DNA of 56,567 nt from a virus, in IMG/VR virus record IMGVR_UViG_3300030103_000728, positions 1 to 56,567 of that record, one strand, 5' to 3'. A program made the translations under genes and the position numbers. Under the pieces are notes generated by a model. That model was given only the letters and a program-made list of their open reading frames with translations. It was not told the DNA's origin and did not search any database. Of this stretch, positions 1 through 8,512 are shown in pieces; within the stretch, counting starts at the first letter, position 1, and each line of letters begins with the position of its first letter.

Positions 1-501
1 CAGACGGAGTGGAATGGTCTGAAGGTAGGACCAGATGAGTATGAGCCAAAGCACCCACAGCTTGAGCCACCACAGGTAGGGCCAGATCCGCAAGCATTGT
101 TTGATCCACGTCCAGATCAAAGAACCGAGGTGGCTGGGCAACGACTTTTGATTCTCAATCCGTTTGAGTCAGGCTCTTCTGGTTCTAACGTAATTACTGT
201 ATATGAACCTTCTCATGGTCGCAGTACATCTGACGCTGTTAGGTTCCGCAAGGTAGAGGCATTCGATGGTTTTTCGGAAAGTTCTTTGGAAAAAGCTACA
301 GGCTATACGATCACTGTTGTTGACAGTAATTCGTACACAATCTCAATCACCGGAGGAGACACAGCGACAGCCGGTAATACACGAGGTGGCGGTGAAAATG
401 CAACCGCTGGGCCGGGTACAGCAACACCAACAACGGCATCGACCTTTGATGAGACAGATGTTAGACTCGATTCGACCAACAAGACTTTTGACGAGGGTTA
501 A
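1..501 (+). CDS. Virion structural protein, 3' part (5' end is probably the ORF at the window end)
   Basis: The frame is open from base 1 and begins QTEWNGLKVGPDEYEPKHPQ, so its start lies outside the window. The first part carries a conserved VGPDEYE-KHPQLEP motif that I associate with podovirus structural proteins beside the head-tail adaptor. The last third is rich in Thr, Gly and Ala, which suits an exposed virion surface. The gene at 56526, cut by the window end, reads MARYASGKDAWGYS and would continue into this one on a circular genome in the same frame. The stop abuts the next ATG. Function beyond virion structure is unknown. Confidence 0.8.
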   Translation, partial: QTEWNGLKVGPDEYEPKHPQLEPPQVGPDPQALFDPRPDQRTEVAGQRLLILNPFESGSSGSNVITVYEPSHGRSTSDAVRFRKVEAFDGFSESSLEKATGYTITVVDSNSYTISITGGDTATAGNTRGGGENATAGPGTATPTTASTFDETDVRLDSTNKTFDEG

Positions 502-1155
502 ATGGCAAAGCAAACAGTAGGTATTGGCTCTGCCGCGAATGATGGCACTGGTGACACTCTTCGCGATGGTGCCGATAAGATAAACGACAACTTTAACGAA
601 ATCTACGCCGCACTAGGAAACAGTTCTAGCGTACTAACCGACATCATAGATGCAAACGGTCTGCTTGATGTGAGTTCAGGCGCTAACAAGATTGTGTTTT
701 ACTATGCCGCTTTGAGCGATCTGCCTAGTGCCTCTACCTACCACGGTGCGGTAGCTCATGTTCACGCCACAGGTGGCCTTTATTTCGCTCATGGTGGCGT
801 TTGGATAAGATTGAACGACGAGACCACTGGTCCTGTCACTAAGTACACCGCTGGCACTAACGGAAGTTCAGCATATACATTTACCGGGCCGGGTGCAACT
901 TCAGGAGATAACCCAAATTTTACGTTCTATAAGGGCCACACCTATTTGATAGACAACACGGCAAACGTAAGCAGCCATCCTTTGCAGATCAGAACGTCTA
1001 ATGGTGGCTCTGCCTTTACAACAGGGGTGACAGAGAACTACAACTCAACAACTGGACTGACCCAGTTTATTGTGCCACATGAGCCAAGTGATACTTCATT
1101 GGTGTATCAATGCACTGTTCACAGCAGCATGGTTGGAAACATAACAATAGTATAG
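502..1155 (+). CDS. Virion protein with a C-terminal cupredoxin-like domain
   Basis: This is a 217-residue protein. Residues 12-36 carry the NDGTGDTLRD..DKINDNFNEIY motif common in phage tail and neck proteins. Residues about 135-217 look like a small beta-barrel with His159 in a ..NVSSHPLQI.. loop and Cys204, His207 and Met210 in YQCTVHSSMVG. The ligand set and order match type-1 copper proteins of the plastocyanin kind, though the Cys-His-Met spacing is shorter (C-x2-H-x2-M). It lies in the tail gene block directly after another structural gene with no gap. Copper binding is inferred; the fold could have lost the metal. Confidence 0.8.
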   Translation: MAKQTVGIGSAANDGTGDTLRDGADKINDNFNEIYAALGNSSSVLTDIIDANGLLDVSSGANKIVFYYAALSDLPSASTYHGAVAHVHATGGLYFAHGGVWIRLNDETTGPVTKYTAGTNGSSAYTFTGPGATSGDNPNFTFYKGHTYLIDNTANVSSHPLQIRTSNGGSAFTTGVTENYNSTTGLTQFIVPHEPSDTSLVYQCTVHSSMVGNITIV

Positions 1156-1165
1156 TGAGCAGGAC

Positions 1166-1813
1166 ATGTCATTTACATATGCAGAGCTAAAGACAGCGAT
1201 ACAGGATTACACGGAGAACACAGAGTCTACGTTTGTAACCAACTTGCCTACGTTCATTAAGAACACAGAGCAGCGCATATTCAAACTTGTTGACCTAGAG
1301 CTTTTCCGCAAAAATGCCACGTCAGCCTTGTCGCAGAATGACCCGTATCTTTCTGTGCCTAGCGACTACCTAGCGTCTTTTTCTATGTCGATCACCAACA
1401 GTAGCTCCAAAGAGTTTCTGTTGCAGAAGGATGTAAACTTTATCCAAGAGTATAACCCCAACGCATCCACAACAGGGGTTCCTAAGTATTACGCTTTCTT
1501 CGATATCGACAACTTCATTGTGTCGCCAACACCGAATGCAAACTTTGCTGTTGAGCTTCACTACTATTATAGGCCTACGTCATTAACAGCCGGGGCTGAT
1601 TCTGGTACAACATGGCTCAGTGAGAACGCTCCGAATGCCATGCTTTACGGTTCTTTGGTCGAAGCGTATACTTACATGAAAGGTGAGCAGGACATGCTTA
1701 CCATGTACGAGAAGCAGTTTACGGAAGCAATGACCAGGATTAAGGATCTGGCAGAGGCCAGAGAAAACAGCGATGCTTATCGCAGGGGTTTGCCGGAACG
1801 GCCCCGTACTTGA
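1166..1813 (+). CDS. Head-tail adaptor-like protein
   Basis: This 215-residue protein begins MSFTYAELKTAIQDYTEN and has the layout of phage adaptor (neck) proteins: an N-terminal helix, a central strand-rich part with VPSDYL and YYRP, and a C-terminal helix (MYEKQFTEAMTRIKDLAEAREN). Such proteins sit under the portal and join it to the tail. It resembles in layout the protein at 55858, so the genome may carry two diverged adaptors. The start follows a GAGCAGGA ribosome site. The family placement is from pattern only. Confidence 0.7.
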   Translation: MSFTYAELKTAIQDYTENTESTFVTNLPTFIKNTEQRIFKLVDLELFRKNATSALSQNDPYLSVPSDYLASFSMSITNSSSKEFLLQKDVNFIQEYNPNASTTGVPKYYAFFDIDNFIVSPTPNANFAVELHYYYRPTSLTAGADSGTTWLSENAPNAMLYGSLVEAYTYMKGEQDMLTMYEKQFTEAMTRIKDLAEARENSDAYRRGLPERPRT

Positions 1814-1823
1814 GGAGTAAAAA

Positions 1824-2255
1824 ATGGCAACGTCGAATGCAGCAACCAACTATACAGAACATGCTATATTGCAGTTTCTGTTTAAAAACAACGCGGAGAG
1901 TTTTGCAACTCCCGGTAACAGTATCTATGTCGGTCTAGCTACCGCAGTTAGCAGTATCGAAACAGGCTCTGTCACTGAAGCGGACTTTACTAACTATGCG
2001 AGGCAACAGGTAGCGGCTTCTGGTTGGACGGTTCCTGCTGTTAGCACAGACGCACAGACAGCTACAAATGCAGCGAACATTGAGTTTCCAGCATCTGGTG
2101 GCGGCGGTGACGACACAATTACTCATGTGTTCATAGCTGACGCATCAAGTAGCGGAAATATCCTCTTTGTAGGAGCTTTGGACGCCAATAAAACAATTCA
2201 AAGTGGTGACATCTTCCGCCTTAATGCAGGCAATCTGACTGTTGAGCTGAAGTAA
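1824..2255 (+). CDS. Phage structural protein (tail-associated)
   Basis: A 143-residue protein. The N-terminal half (THAILQFLF-type helix, then SIYVGLATA) matches a widespread short phage domain found next to tail fibre genes. The region around residue 90 has a Gly run (ASGGGGDDTITHVFIAD) followed by beta strands ending FRLNAGNLTVELK. It is preceded by a GAGG ribosome site and its stop overlaps the next start. Probably part of the tail tip or fibre attachment; the exact role is unknown. Confidence 0.7.
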   Translation: MATSNAATNYTEHAILQFLFKNNAESFATPGNSIYVGLATAVSSIETGSVTEADFTNYARQQVAASGWTVPAVSTDAQTATNAANIEFPASGGGGDDTITHVFIADASSSGNILFVGALDANKTIQSGDIFRLNAGNLTVELK

Positions 2256-2638
2256 TGACCCTTGTTATTGGCGATAGAATAAAAGAAACCACGGCTACAA
2301 CCGGCACTGGCACTTATACGCTGGCTGGTGCGGTCACTGGTTTTGAGTCTTTCGCCACTGTAGGCAACGGAAATACAACTTACTACGCTTGCACAGACGG
2401 CACTGATTTTGAGGTTGGGGTTGGAACGTACACGTCATCCGGCACGACTTTGGCGCGTACAACTATTTTACAATCTAGTAACTCAGACAATGCGGTTAGT
2501 TGGTCTTCTGGTTCCAAGACTATATTTGTTACACTGCCCGCAGAAAAAACTATACGCACAGATAATCTTGCCTCTGTCGGCGGGAGTACATTTGATCTTG
2601 CAGGGACTGCTGTAGCTATGGCAATCGCGCTTGGGTAA
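2255..2638 (+). CDS. Phage structural protein with DRIKETTATTGTGTYTL-type domain
   Basis: A 127-residue beta-rich protein. It contains the series IGDRIKETT..GTGTYTL, FEVGVGTYTSS..LARTTILQSSN and KTIFVTLPAEKT. This arrangement recurs in small proteins or domains beside fibre genes of many marine phages. It starts in the stop of the preceding gene (TAATG), so the two are translationally coupled. Role inferred from position: virion surface or fibre attachment. Confidence 0.75.
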   Translation: MTLVIGDRIKETTATTGTGTYTLAGAVTGFESFATVGNGNTTYYACTDGTDFEVGVGTYTSSGTTLARTTILQSSNSDNAVSWSSGSKTIFVTLPAEKTIRTDNLASVGGSTFDLAGTAVAMAIALG

Positions 2639-2647
2639 GAGGTAGAT

Positions 2648-2986
2648 ATGGCTAACAATTTTAAGGTGGTTACAAAAGATGGATCTAGTGTTAATGCTGA
2701 CACTGATATGACAATTCATACAGGGGCTTCTAGCACAGAAACTACAATTATTGGGATGACCGTTGCCAATATAGTAAACAGCCAAATAACCGTCGATGTA
2801 AAATTAGAGAATGCAAATGGCGACAATGTTTTTATGGTGAAAAACGCCCCTATCCCGGCGGGTTCTAGTCTTGTTGTTGTTGGTGGGGATCAAAAGGTTG
2901 TCCTAGAAGCATCTGATGTTATTAAAGTTCAGTCTGATACAGCAAATAGTGCGGATACAATTTTAAGTATACTAGAGATTACATAA
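2648..2986 (+). CDS. Small phage structural protein
   Basis: A 112-residue beta-rich protein containing NAPIPAGSSLVVVGGDQKVVLEAS and a C-terminal SADTILSILEIT, phrases I recognise from hypothetical structural proteins of marine phages. It lies 9 bases after the previous gene with an AGAGGTAG ribosome site. No catalytic motif is visible. Probably a tail or fibre accessory protein. Confidence 0.7.
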   Translation: MANNFKVVTKDGSSVNADTDMTIHTGASSTETTIIGMTVANIVNSQITVDVKLENANGDNVFMVKNAPIPAGSSLVVVGGDQKVVLEASDVIKVQSDTANSADTILSILEIT

Positions 2987-2999
2987 TCGTAGGTGACGC

Positions 3000-4382
3000 A
3001 TGGCATATTTAGGAAAAGCCCCTAACGGCGCTGCTATACGAGACAGATATATGTTCACTGCTAGTGGCGGTGAAACAAGCATAAGTAGCAGTCAAATAAC
3101 TGGGTTTTCATTTTCTGACGGGAACTTTGTTGATGTGTATATCAACGGGATTTTGTTAGACCCGCGATCTGATTACAACACCAGCACAGCAAACACCATT
3201 GCTGGTCTCTCTGCGTTGTCTGCAAGTGATATTGTAGAAATCATAGTATACGACACGTTTAGTTTGTTTAGCGGCAATGTCACGGGAAACCTTACCGTCA
3301 CAGGGGAGGTCGATGCTGCAACATTAGATATATCAGGTAACGCTGATATTGACGGCGTTTTGGAAACAGACGGTCTTTCAATTAACGGTACTACCGTTAC
3401 ATCAACTGCGGCAGAGCTAAATAACCTTGACGGTGCTACTGCTGGAACTGTTGTAGCATCAAAAGCCGTAGTTGTTGATTCTAACAAAGACGTAAGTTCT
3501 TTTCGTAATATAGGAGTTTCAGGCACCGTTGATGGTCGTGATATATCCACTGACGGAACTAAGTTAGATGGCATTGAAGCAAGCGCAGATGTTACTGACA
3601 GCACAAACGTAGGGGCCGCTCTAACTGGCTTTTCTACAGGCACAGACGCTGTATCGTCTGATTTAATACCTGTTTATGACGTGTCAGCAAGTGCGTGGGA
3701 AAAACAAACCATAGCTAACGCGGCCTTACAGGGGCCAACCGGACCGACTGGTCCAACAGGGCCAACAGGTAGTAATGGTTCTAACGGGTCTCCAGGACCA
3801 ACGGGTCCAACAGGGCCAACCGGCCCGGATGGATCGACTGGACCAACAGGGCCAACCGGCCCAACAGGTAGCAATGGTTCTAACGGGTCTCCGGGGCCAA
3901 CGGGTCCAACCGGACCGACTGGACCGCAGGGTCCAGATTTTGCTTCAGGCACTAGGATGCTGTTCCAGCAATCATCAGCCCCTACAGGTTGGACCAAGGA
4001 TACGAGCCATAACAACAAAGCATTGCGCTTGGTCTCTGGCAACGTCAGTTCGGGAGGTTCCAACAATTTTACAACTGCGTTTGGCACACCATCATTATCT
4101 GGCTCAACTGGCAGCACATCACTGTCTCTTGCACAACTGCCAAGTCACCGTCACGGCGTATCTATAACCGACACTGTTGCTAATACAGGAACAGGAACTT
4201 CTTATGGAAATTCAGTAGCGTCATACACGGGTGCTGGAAACAATATGGGTCACACATCTTCCAGTTTCAGCGCGAAATTTTCGCAAAACCAAGGCTCTGG
4301 CAGTTCACACAATCACTCGATGTCAGGCACAGCAACAATCAATGTTCAATATGTCGATTTCATTATCGCTCAGAGAAACTAA
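3000..4382 (+). CDS. Collagen-like tail fibre 1
   Basis: A 460-residue fibre. Residues 1-90 form an attachment-like domain (..[12 protein letters not shown].., [10 protein letters not shown]). Residues about 95-235 carry the trimeric [17 protein letters not shown] / [10 protein letters not shown] region. Residues about 243-315 are Gly-X-Y repeats, mostly GPT, with a 33-residue block present twice ([16 protein letters not shown]). The C-terminus ([41 protein letters not shown]) is a collar-like tip with His-rich strands. The same architecture recurs in the gene at 8513, at well under full nucleotide identity. Probably a trimeric receptor-binding fibre. Confidence 0.9.
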   Translation: MAYLGKAPNGAAIRDRYMFTASGGETSISSSQITGFSFSDGNFVDVYINGILLDPRSDYNTSTANTIAGLSALSASDIVEIIVYDTFSLFSGNVTGNLTVTGEVDAATLDISGNADIDGVLETDGLSINGTTVTSTAAELNNLDGATAGTVVASKAVVVDSNKDVSSFRNIGVSGTVDGRDISTDGTKLDGIEASADVTDSTNVGAALTGFSTGTDAVSSDLIPVYDVSASAWEKQTIANAALQGPTGPTGPTGPTGSNGSNGSPGPTGPTGPTGPDGSTGPTGPTGPTGSNGSNGSPGPTGPTGPTGPQGPDFASGTRMLFQQSSAPTGWTKDTSHNNKALRLVSGNVSSGGSNNFTTAFGTPSLSGSTGSTSLSLAQLPSHRHGVSITDTVANTGTGTSYGNSVASYTGAGNNMGHTSSSFSAKFSQNQGSGSSHNHSMSGTATINVQYVDFIIAQRN

Positions 4383-4391
4383 GGACAGAGA

Positions 4392-4691
4392 ATGAAACTA
4401 GAAGTTAAAGACAACTGCCCTTTGAACGGCTTTGAGCCATGCAAGAAATTTGATTGTGCTTGGTTTATACAGATACGCGGCACTAATCCAAACACGGGTG
4501 AGGAAGTTGATGACTGGGGCTGTGCAATGGCTTGGATGCCAATGCTTCTTATTGAGAACGCGCAGCAGTCACGTCAGACAGGCGCAGCCGTAGAAAGTTT
4601 TAGAAACGAGATGGTCAAATCCAATGACCTCAATAGAGACATTTTGATTGCTCAATCCAAACACGATAAAGATATCGTGCTTATCAGTTAA
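4392..4691 (+). CDS. Four-cysteine conserved phage protein
   Basis: A 99-residue protein. The N-terminal half has cysteines in NCPLNGFEPCKKFDCAWF and a fourth in DDWGCAMAW, which would suit a metal site. The C-terminal half is a helix (LIENAQQSRQTGAAVESFRNEM). I recall similar small proteins among fibre genes of marine phages, with no known function. It sits between two fibre genes in the same direction. Confidence 0.75.
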   Translation: MKLEVKDNCPLNGFEPCKKFDCAWFIQIRGTNPNTGEEVDDWGCAMAWMPMLLIENAQQSRQTGAAVESFRNEMVKSNDLNRDILIAQSKHDKDIVLIS

Positions 4692-4716
4692 GTATTTCGA
4701 CACGAGGAATTAAAAA

Positions 4717-5031
4717 ATGGCAAAATACACAATTATTCACGCTGACGGATTCATCAGTAAAGATGGAGCAGGATACAGCGACCTGTCACTAAGCTGGCTA
4801 CCAGACGACATTCTTGCAGTCCAAGCAGCAGCAGATGGATCAGCCGACCTTGAGAAAGGCGTCAGGTCCACACTGACAATCACAGCTAATGAAGATGTTT
4901 CTGATGTAACGTCATTAAGCTGGTGGTCAAATGTAGATACGACATGGCAAGCAGCGTATGACGCTGAACAAGCAGCAATCGCGGCAGCAGCAGCGGCAGC
5001 AGCAGCGGCAGAGGAGGAGGGCGGTGAGTAG
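4717..5031 (+). CDS. Small protein between fibre genes, poly-Ala tail
   Basis: A 104-residue protein. It begins [17 protein letters not shown], contains two Trp-bearing segments ([25 protein letters not shown]) and ends in a poly-Ala run followed by EEEGGE. The Trp-and-helix end resembles fibre-assembly helpers in layout only. Its last bases encode the ribosome site (GAGGAGG) of the next gene and overlap its GTG start. Function not recognised. Confidence 0.65.
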   Translation: MAKYTIIHADGFISKDGAGYSDLSLSWLPDDILAVQAAADGSADLEKGVRSTLTITANEDVSDVTSLSWWSNVDTTWQAAYDAEQAAIAAAAAAAAAAEEEGGE

Positions 5032-6484
5032 CTACATTGGGCCACAGTTCGACATTGTTGGACCAACTGGAGACACCGGACCAACTGGTCCTACGGGTCC
5101 AAATGGGCCTACGGGACCCACGGGTCCAACTGGCCCACAAGGTCCAGCCGGTAATAATGGATCGACTGGACCCACTGGACCCACAGGATCGACTGGACCC
5201 ACGGGTCCGACCGGCCCAACAGGCAATCCATTCGGCGGTGGCACTTTTACTGGTGATGTAACCTTTAATGGCGATGTCGGCATCGGCACTACCAGCGGCA
5301 ACGAAAAATTAAATGTTCAAGGAGCAATAGGCGTATCTGCTGCATCGGCGGCATTTGGAGGCGGATTAGAACGCGCTCTGATGGACTACACTGGCGCTGT
5401 GGTTCGTTTTGGGCATGTAAATGGAGCTTCTGGGAGCGCAAAGCCTGTAACATTTTTAGTCGCCGGAGGAGAGAAGGCCAGATTGGACGCATCGGGTAAT
5501 CTGTTAGTTGGCAAGACTTCATCTGGAATTGGAACAGAAGGCATCGAACTTCGTGCTAACGACGATGTTATGATTACACAGAGTGGTGACACTTGTTTGT
5601 ATCTGAATAGACTGAGCAGCGATGGTGACATAATCGACTTACGCAAAGACGGCACAACGGTTGGTTCAATCGGCGTTGTAAACAATAATAATCCTTTCAT
5701 TGCCAACGATGCCGATAACTCAGGCTTACAATTTGCATCAACCAGTATCTTGCCACATTACGACAGCCTACAGCGTGATAATGCTGTTGACTTAGGTTCA
5801 TCATCGGTGCGTTTCAAAGACGGTTATTTCAACGGAACTTTGAACGCTGGCAGGTTCGCTGGAAAGAGTGACTCAGACACATTCATCGACTTCCAAGGTT
5901 CTGATGTCATGCAGTTTTTCACTGGCAACAGTGAGCGGGCTAGGTTTGACTCTAGTGGCTCACTCAGAATCGGACAATCGTCAACAAATATACCGGGCGT
6001 TGGCAACACGACTTCTGGTATTAGTTTGCGTGGCCATATCGGTGATGCGTTTTTCTCTCGTTCTGGCGGCGATGCTGCTTACTTCAACACAAATTCTGCT
6101 GGGTCTAGCGTTGTAACATTTAGTCTAAGCGGCACGGGTAAGGGCAATGTGGCCGTGAGTTCTGCTGGTGCTACATTTAACACCACCTCAGACATCAGGC
6201 TCAAACAAGACATCGAACCGTTAGTCGCAACAGATAAGCTGATGCAGATGAACCCTGTGTCATACGCTTGGAAGGCTGACCCAGACGGCCCACGTTCTAT
6301 GGGCTTTATCGCCCAAGAGATGGAAGAGGTGATGCCAGAGGCCGTGTCTACTGGCACTGATGATAAGGCGATGATGTCGATGGATTACGGACGCATCACG
6401 CCAATCTTGGTCAGCGCACTCCAAGATGCTCACAGAAAAATTGAAGAATTGGAAAGTCGTATTGCGGCGATGGAGAGTAAGTAA
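5024..6484 (+). CDS. Collagen-like fibre with S74 self-cleaving chaperone
   Basis: The start is the GTG at 5024, preceded by GAGGAGGG; a longer frame begins at 4958 but lies inside the previous gene. The 486-residue protein has Gly-X-Y repeats at residues about 11-66, beta-structured fibre repeats ([20 protein letters not shown].., [14 protein letters not shown]), and a C-terminal peptidase S74 intramolecular chaperone: [12 protein letters not shown] with the expected Ser-Lys dyad, [14 protein letters not shown] and a final coiled coil. In this family the chaperone trimerises the fibre, then cuts itself off. Probable tail spike or fibre. Confidence 0.92.
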   Translation: MSSYIGPQFDIVGPTGDTGPTGPTGPNGPTGPTGPTGPQGPAGNNGSTGPTGPTGSTGPTGPTGPTGNPFGGGTFTGDVTFNGDVGIGTTSGNEKLNVQGAIGVSAASAAFGGGLERALMDYTGAVVRFGHVNGASGSAKPVTFLVAGGEKARLDASGNLLVGKTSSGIGTEGIELRANDDVMITQSGDTCLYLNRLSSDGDIIDLRKDGTTVGSIGVVNNNNPFIANDADNSGLQFASTSILPHYDSLQRDNAVDLGSSSVRFKDGYFNGTLNAGRFAGKSDSDTFIDFQGSDVMQFFTGNSERARFDSSGSLRIGQSSTNIPGVGNTTSGISLRGHIGDAFFSRSGGDAAYFNTNSAGSSVVTFSLSGTGKGNVAVSSAGATFNTTSDIRLKQDIEPLVATDKLMQMNPVSYAWKADPDGPRSMGFIAQEMEEVMPEAVSTGTDDKAMMSMDYGRITPILVSALQDAHRKIEELESRIAAMESK

Positions 6485-6831
6485 TGAGTAGTTTCTCACC
6501 AGACCACGAAGGAATAACGTGTCGAATAAATTTAAATGGAACAGGAACTATAAGCGTAAGAAGCAGTTTTAATGTGTCGAGTGTAACGGACAATGGTGCG
6601 GGAGATTACAGCACTAACTTTAGCTCTTCACATAGCGATGCAAACTATACAATGGGTGGATGGTGCGGATATCCGACTTCCAGAGCGATGGTTTTTGGTG
6701 ATGACAGTTCTGGAGTTAGTTATGGAACCGGAGGCTTGAGGATGGAATCGTCTTATATTTCTGGAACGAATGGTGAAGCAACTCCTGACAACGTAACTTA
6801 TTTCAACATGATTATAGCTGGAAACACCTGA
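6484..6831 (+). CDS. Short tail-fibre tip-like protein
   Basis: A 115-residue beta-rich protein. It carries CRINLNGTGTISVRSSFNVS and DNGAGDYSTNF..SDANYTM, the signature of a domain usually found at the C-terminus of phage tail fibres, here as a free-standing gene. It overlaps the stop of the S74 fibre (TAATG), so it may act as a separately made tip or as an S74 partner. Base composition is AT-richer than its neighbours. Confidence 0.7.
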   Translation: MSSFSPDHEGITCRINLNGTGTISVRSSFNVSSVTDNGAGDYSTNFSSSHSDANYTMGGWCGYPTSRAMVFGDDSSGVSYGTGGLRMESSYISGTNGEATPDNVTYFNMIIAGNT

Positions 6832-7250
6832 TGAAAATGCTTTCTAGGTTGTCAAAGTCTTTAAAAGAATTAGAGCCATTTCAGACACAATTCGCTGTTG
6901 TTTATGAAGATATGGATATGGGCCGCTGTGCTGTTATGCACCCAGACCCAAATGCGATGGCTGCATTGATGGCTGGCGGTGTGTTCCCGCCTGTTTGGGT
7001 CTATTGGAAACTGGCAAAAGACGAGGCACAGCCTGATTTCAAACGGCATCACCGTATGCACCTTCTGAGCGACACACCAAGAGAAGGTCCGAAAACAGAA
7101 GAAGAAGCCTTGTTGTATCTCATTATGAAAGATGTGCCACAGCACATCTGGCGCAACTACGAAACCAGCAACAGTGTTCATCTTAAAATCATTAGGCGTG
7201 AACAGCAGCCAGACAGAGAATTTCGCAACGCTTGGAGGGTCGCAGCATGA
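6831..7250 (+). CDS. Hypothetical protein in fibre cassette
   Basis: A 139-residue protein of unknown function. Visible points are an N-terminal basic helix, a central MHPDPNAMAALMAGGVFPP segment and a C-terminal DREFRNAWRVAA. The FRNAW ending is echoed in the next gene (DRHFRNAWALDG), so the two may bind a common partner. Starts in TGATG overlap with the gene before. Confidence 0.7.
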   Translation: MKMLSRLSKSLKELEPFQTQFAVVYEDMDMGRCAVMHPDPNAMAALMAGGVFPPVWVYWKLAKDEAQPDFKRHHRMHLLSDTPREGPKTEEEALLYLIMKDVPQHIWRNYETSNSVHLKIIRREQQPDREFRNAWRVAA

Positions 7251-7603
7251 CCACAATTATTGCAGATAAAGACGGCAATGAGATTGATGCCACATCAGCC
7301 ACAGTTCCAAGCGACAGACATTTCCGTAACGCTTGGGCTTTGGACGGCACGGTCATCACAGAGGACTTGGCAGCAGCTAAGACAATCTTTGCCGACAAGA
7401 TACGCGAAGCCAGAAAGCCGCTGCTAGAGGCGCTAGACGCTGACTACATGAAAGCCCTTGAAGCAAGCGCAGACACAGCCTCAATCGTGGCTGACAAACA
7501 GGCGTTGCGGGATGCCCCGACTGCTGGCAACAGCGCAACAACAATTAGTGAACTTAAAGCAGCTTGGCCTTCCTGCTGCGGCGATAGCCCATACGAGGAG
7601 TAG
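7247..7603 (+). CDS. Fibre-assembly-like protein (FRNAW / IREARKPLLEALD)
   Basis: The chosen start is the ATG at 7247, with GGAGG eight bases upstream, overlapping the previous stop (ATGA). The 118-residue protein has DRHFRNAWALDGTVI followed by a helix AKTIFADKIREARKPLLEALDADYMKALE and KQALRDAP. That series is typical of small phage proteins next to tail fibres that are often called fibre-assembly proteins. The assignment is by motif memory and context. Confidence 0.75.
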   Translation: MTTIIADKDGNEIDATSATVPSDRHFRNAWALDGTVITEDLAAAKTIFADKIREARKPLLEALDADYMKALEASADTASIVADKQALRDAPTAGNSATTISELKAAWPSCCGDSPYEE

Positions 7604-7606
7604 ACA

Positions 7607-7954
7607 ATGGCAAATTCATACGAGTGGACATATCCACAACTTGACCGTGTGGCAACTGAAGGCGACAAATCTGACGTTGTAAAAACAATTCACTGGCGCG
7701 TTACTGCGACTAGCGACAGTGACAAAGATGCTGACGACAACTTCCTGACAGCCACAATGTACGGCACAACTGGTGTAGAGATGGAAGACGGCGCAGAGTT
7801 TGTGGCATATAATGATCTAACCAAGGACTGGTGCAAAGCCAAAGTTTTGGCTGACATGGGCCAGACTGAAGATGAAGTCAAGTCAGCATTAGATGCCGAC
7901 ATTGCAGAAAAAGCCAGTCCCTCCATTTTAACAGGAACCCCATCAGGGTGGTAA
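7607..7954 (+). CDS. Conserved phage protein with VKTIHWRV motif
   Basis: A 115-residue protein starting MANSYEWTYPQLDRV and containing DVVKTIHWRVTAT, MYGTTGVEME and a C-terminal helix. Similar short proteins (VVxxVHWR) occur beside tail-fibre genes in many phages, without known function. It has a GAGGAG ribosome site and is followed by the oxygenase gene 7 bases later. Confidence 0.7.
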   Translation: MANSYEWTYPQLDRVATEGDKSDVVKTIHWRVTATSDSDKDADDNFLTATMYGTTGVEMEDGAEFVAYNDLTKDWCKAKVLADMGQTEDEVKSALDADIAEKASPSILTGTPSGW

Positions 7955-7961
7955 TTGCTTA

Positions 7962-8510
7962 ATGAGAAATACATGGCAAATGTGGACCGGTGGAGTCTCT
8001 GAAGACCTTATTGAGGCTATAGAAAAAGAGGCTGCTTTAGTTTCAGGGCAAGAAGCTGGTATTTTTGCTAGTTCTGAGAGCGCCCCTGATATCCGCAGAT
8101 CTAATATTAAATGGTTGACGCACAATAATTTTGTGTCAGATCTATTATGGGGTTATGTACAAGAGGCAAATAGAAATGCTTTTGGAGTTGATGTTACGCA
8201 AGTGGCTGATATTCAGTACACAGAATATCACGCATCGGAGCAAGGTCATTACGGACTTCACCACGATATACACTGGCAATCGGATAAGGCTTTCGACAGA
8301 AAGTTATCAGTTACTGTTCAGTTATCATCTCCTGAAGATTATGAAGGCGGAGATTTTTCATTTTCAGAGGTAGAGACTCCCCCGAAAGAATCTAAAGTTA
8401 AAGGGACGATATTAGTGTTTCCAAGTTATTTGCAACATTCAGTAATGCCTGTAACTAAAGGTGTTAGAAAATCTTTGGTTGCATGGTTTGAAGGACCAAG
8501 GTGGAGGTAA
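7962..8510 (+). CDS. 2-oxoglutarate/Fe(II) oxygenase, prolyl-4-hydroxylase-like
   Basis: A 182-residue protein with the full ligand set of the superfamily. The HxD iron motif is His100-His101-Asp102 in YGLHHDIHW, the distal iron His is His159 in FPSYLQHSV, and Arg169 with Ser171 in GVRKSLVAW should bind 2-oxoglutarate. These enzymes hydroxylate protein or small-molecule substrates using oxygen and 2-oxoglutarate. The form resembles PKHD/PiuC-type prolyl-hydroxylase-like enzymes common in marine phages. It lies directly before a collagen-like fibre gene and within 5 kb of two others. The gene is AT-richer than the virion genes, suggesting separate acquisition. Confidence 0.9.
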   Translation: MRNTWQMWTGGVSEDLIEAIEKEAALVSGQEAGIFASSESAPDIRRSNIKWLTHNNFVSDLLWGYVQEANRNAFGVDVTQVADIQYTEYHASEQGHYGLHHDIHWQSDKAFDRKLSVTVQLSSPEDYEGGDFSFSEVETPPKESKVKGTILVFPSYLQHSVMPVTKGVRKSLVAWFEGPRWR

Positions 8511-8512
8511 AA

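Noticed and set aside
3674-4117. Long minus-strand frames reading GPVGPVGPV opposite the collagen-like repeats (also at 5032 and 8950)
   Set aside because: They are the mirror of Gly-Pro-Thr codons, with no ribosome sites and no conserved starts. The plus-strand fibres explain the sequence fully.
4958-5023. Upstream extension of the S74 fibre (Gln/Arg-rich start from 4958)
   Set aside because: It is the poly-Ala coding region of the previous gene read in another frame. The GTG at 5024 has a strong ribosome site.
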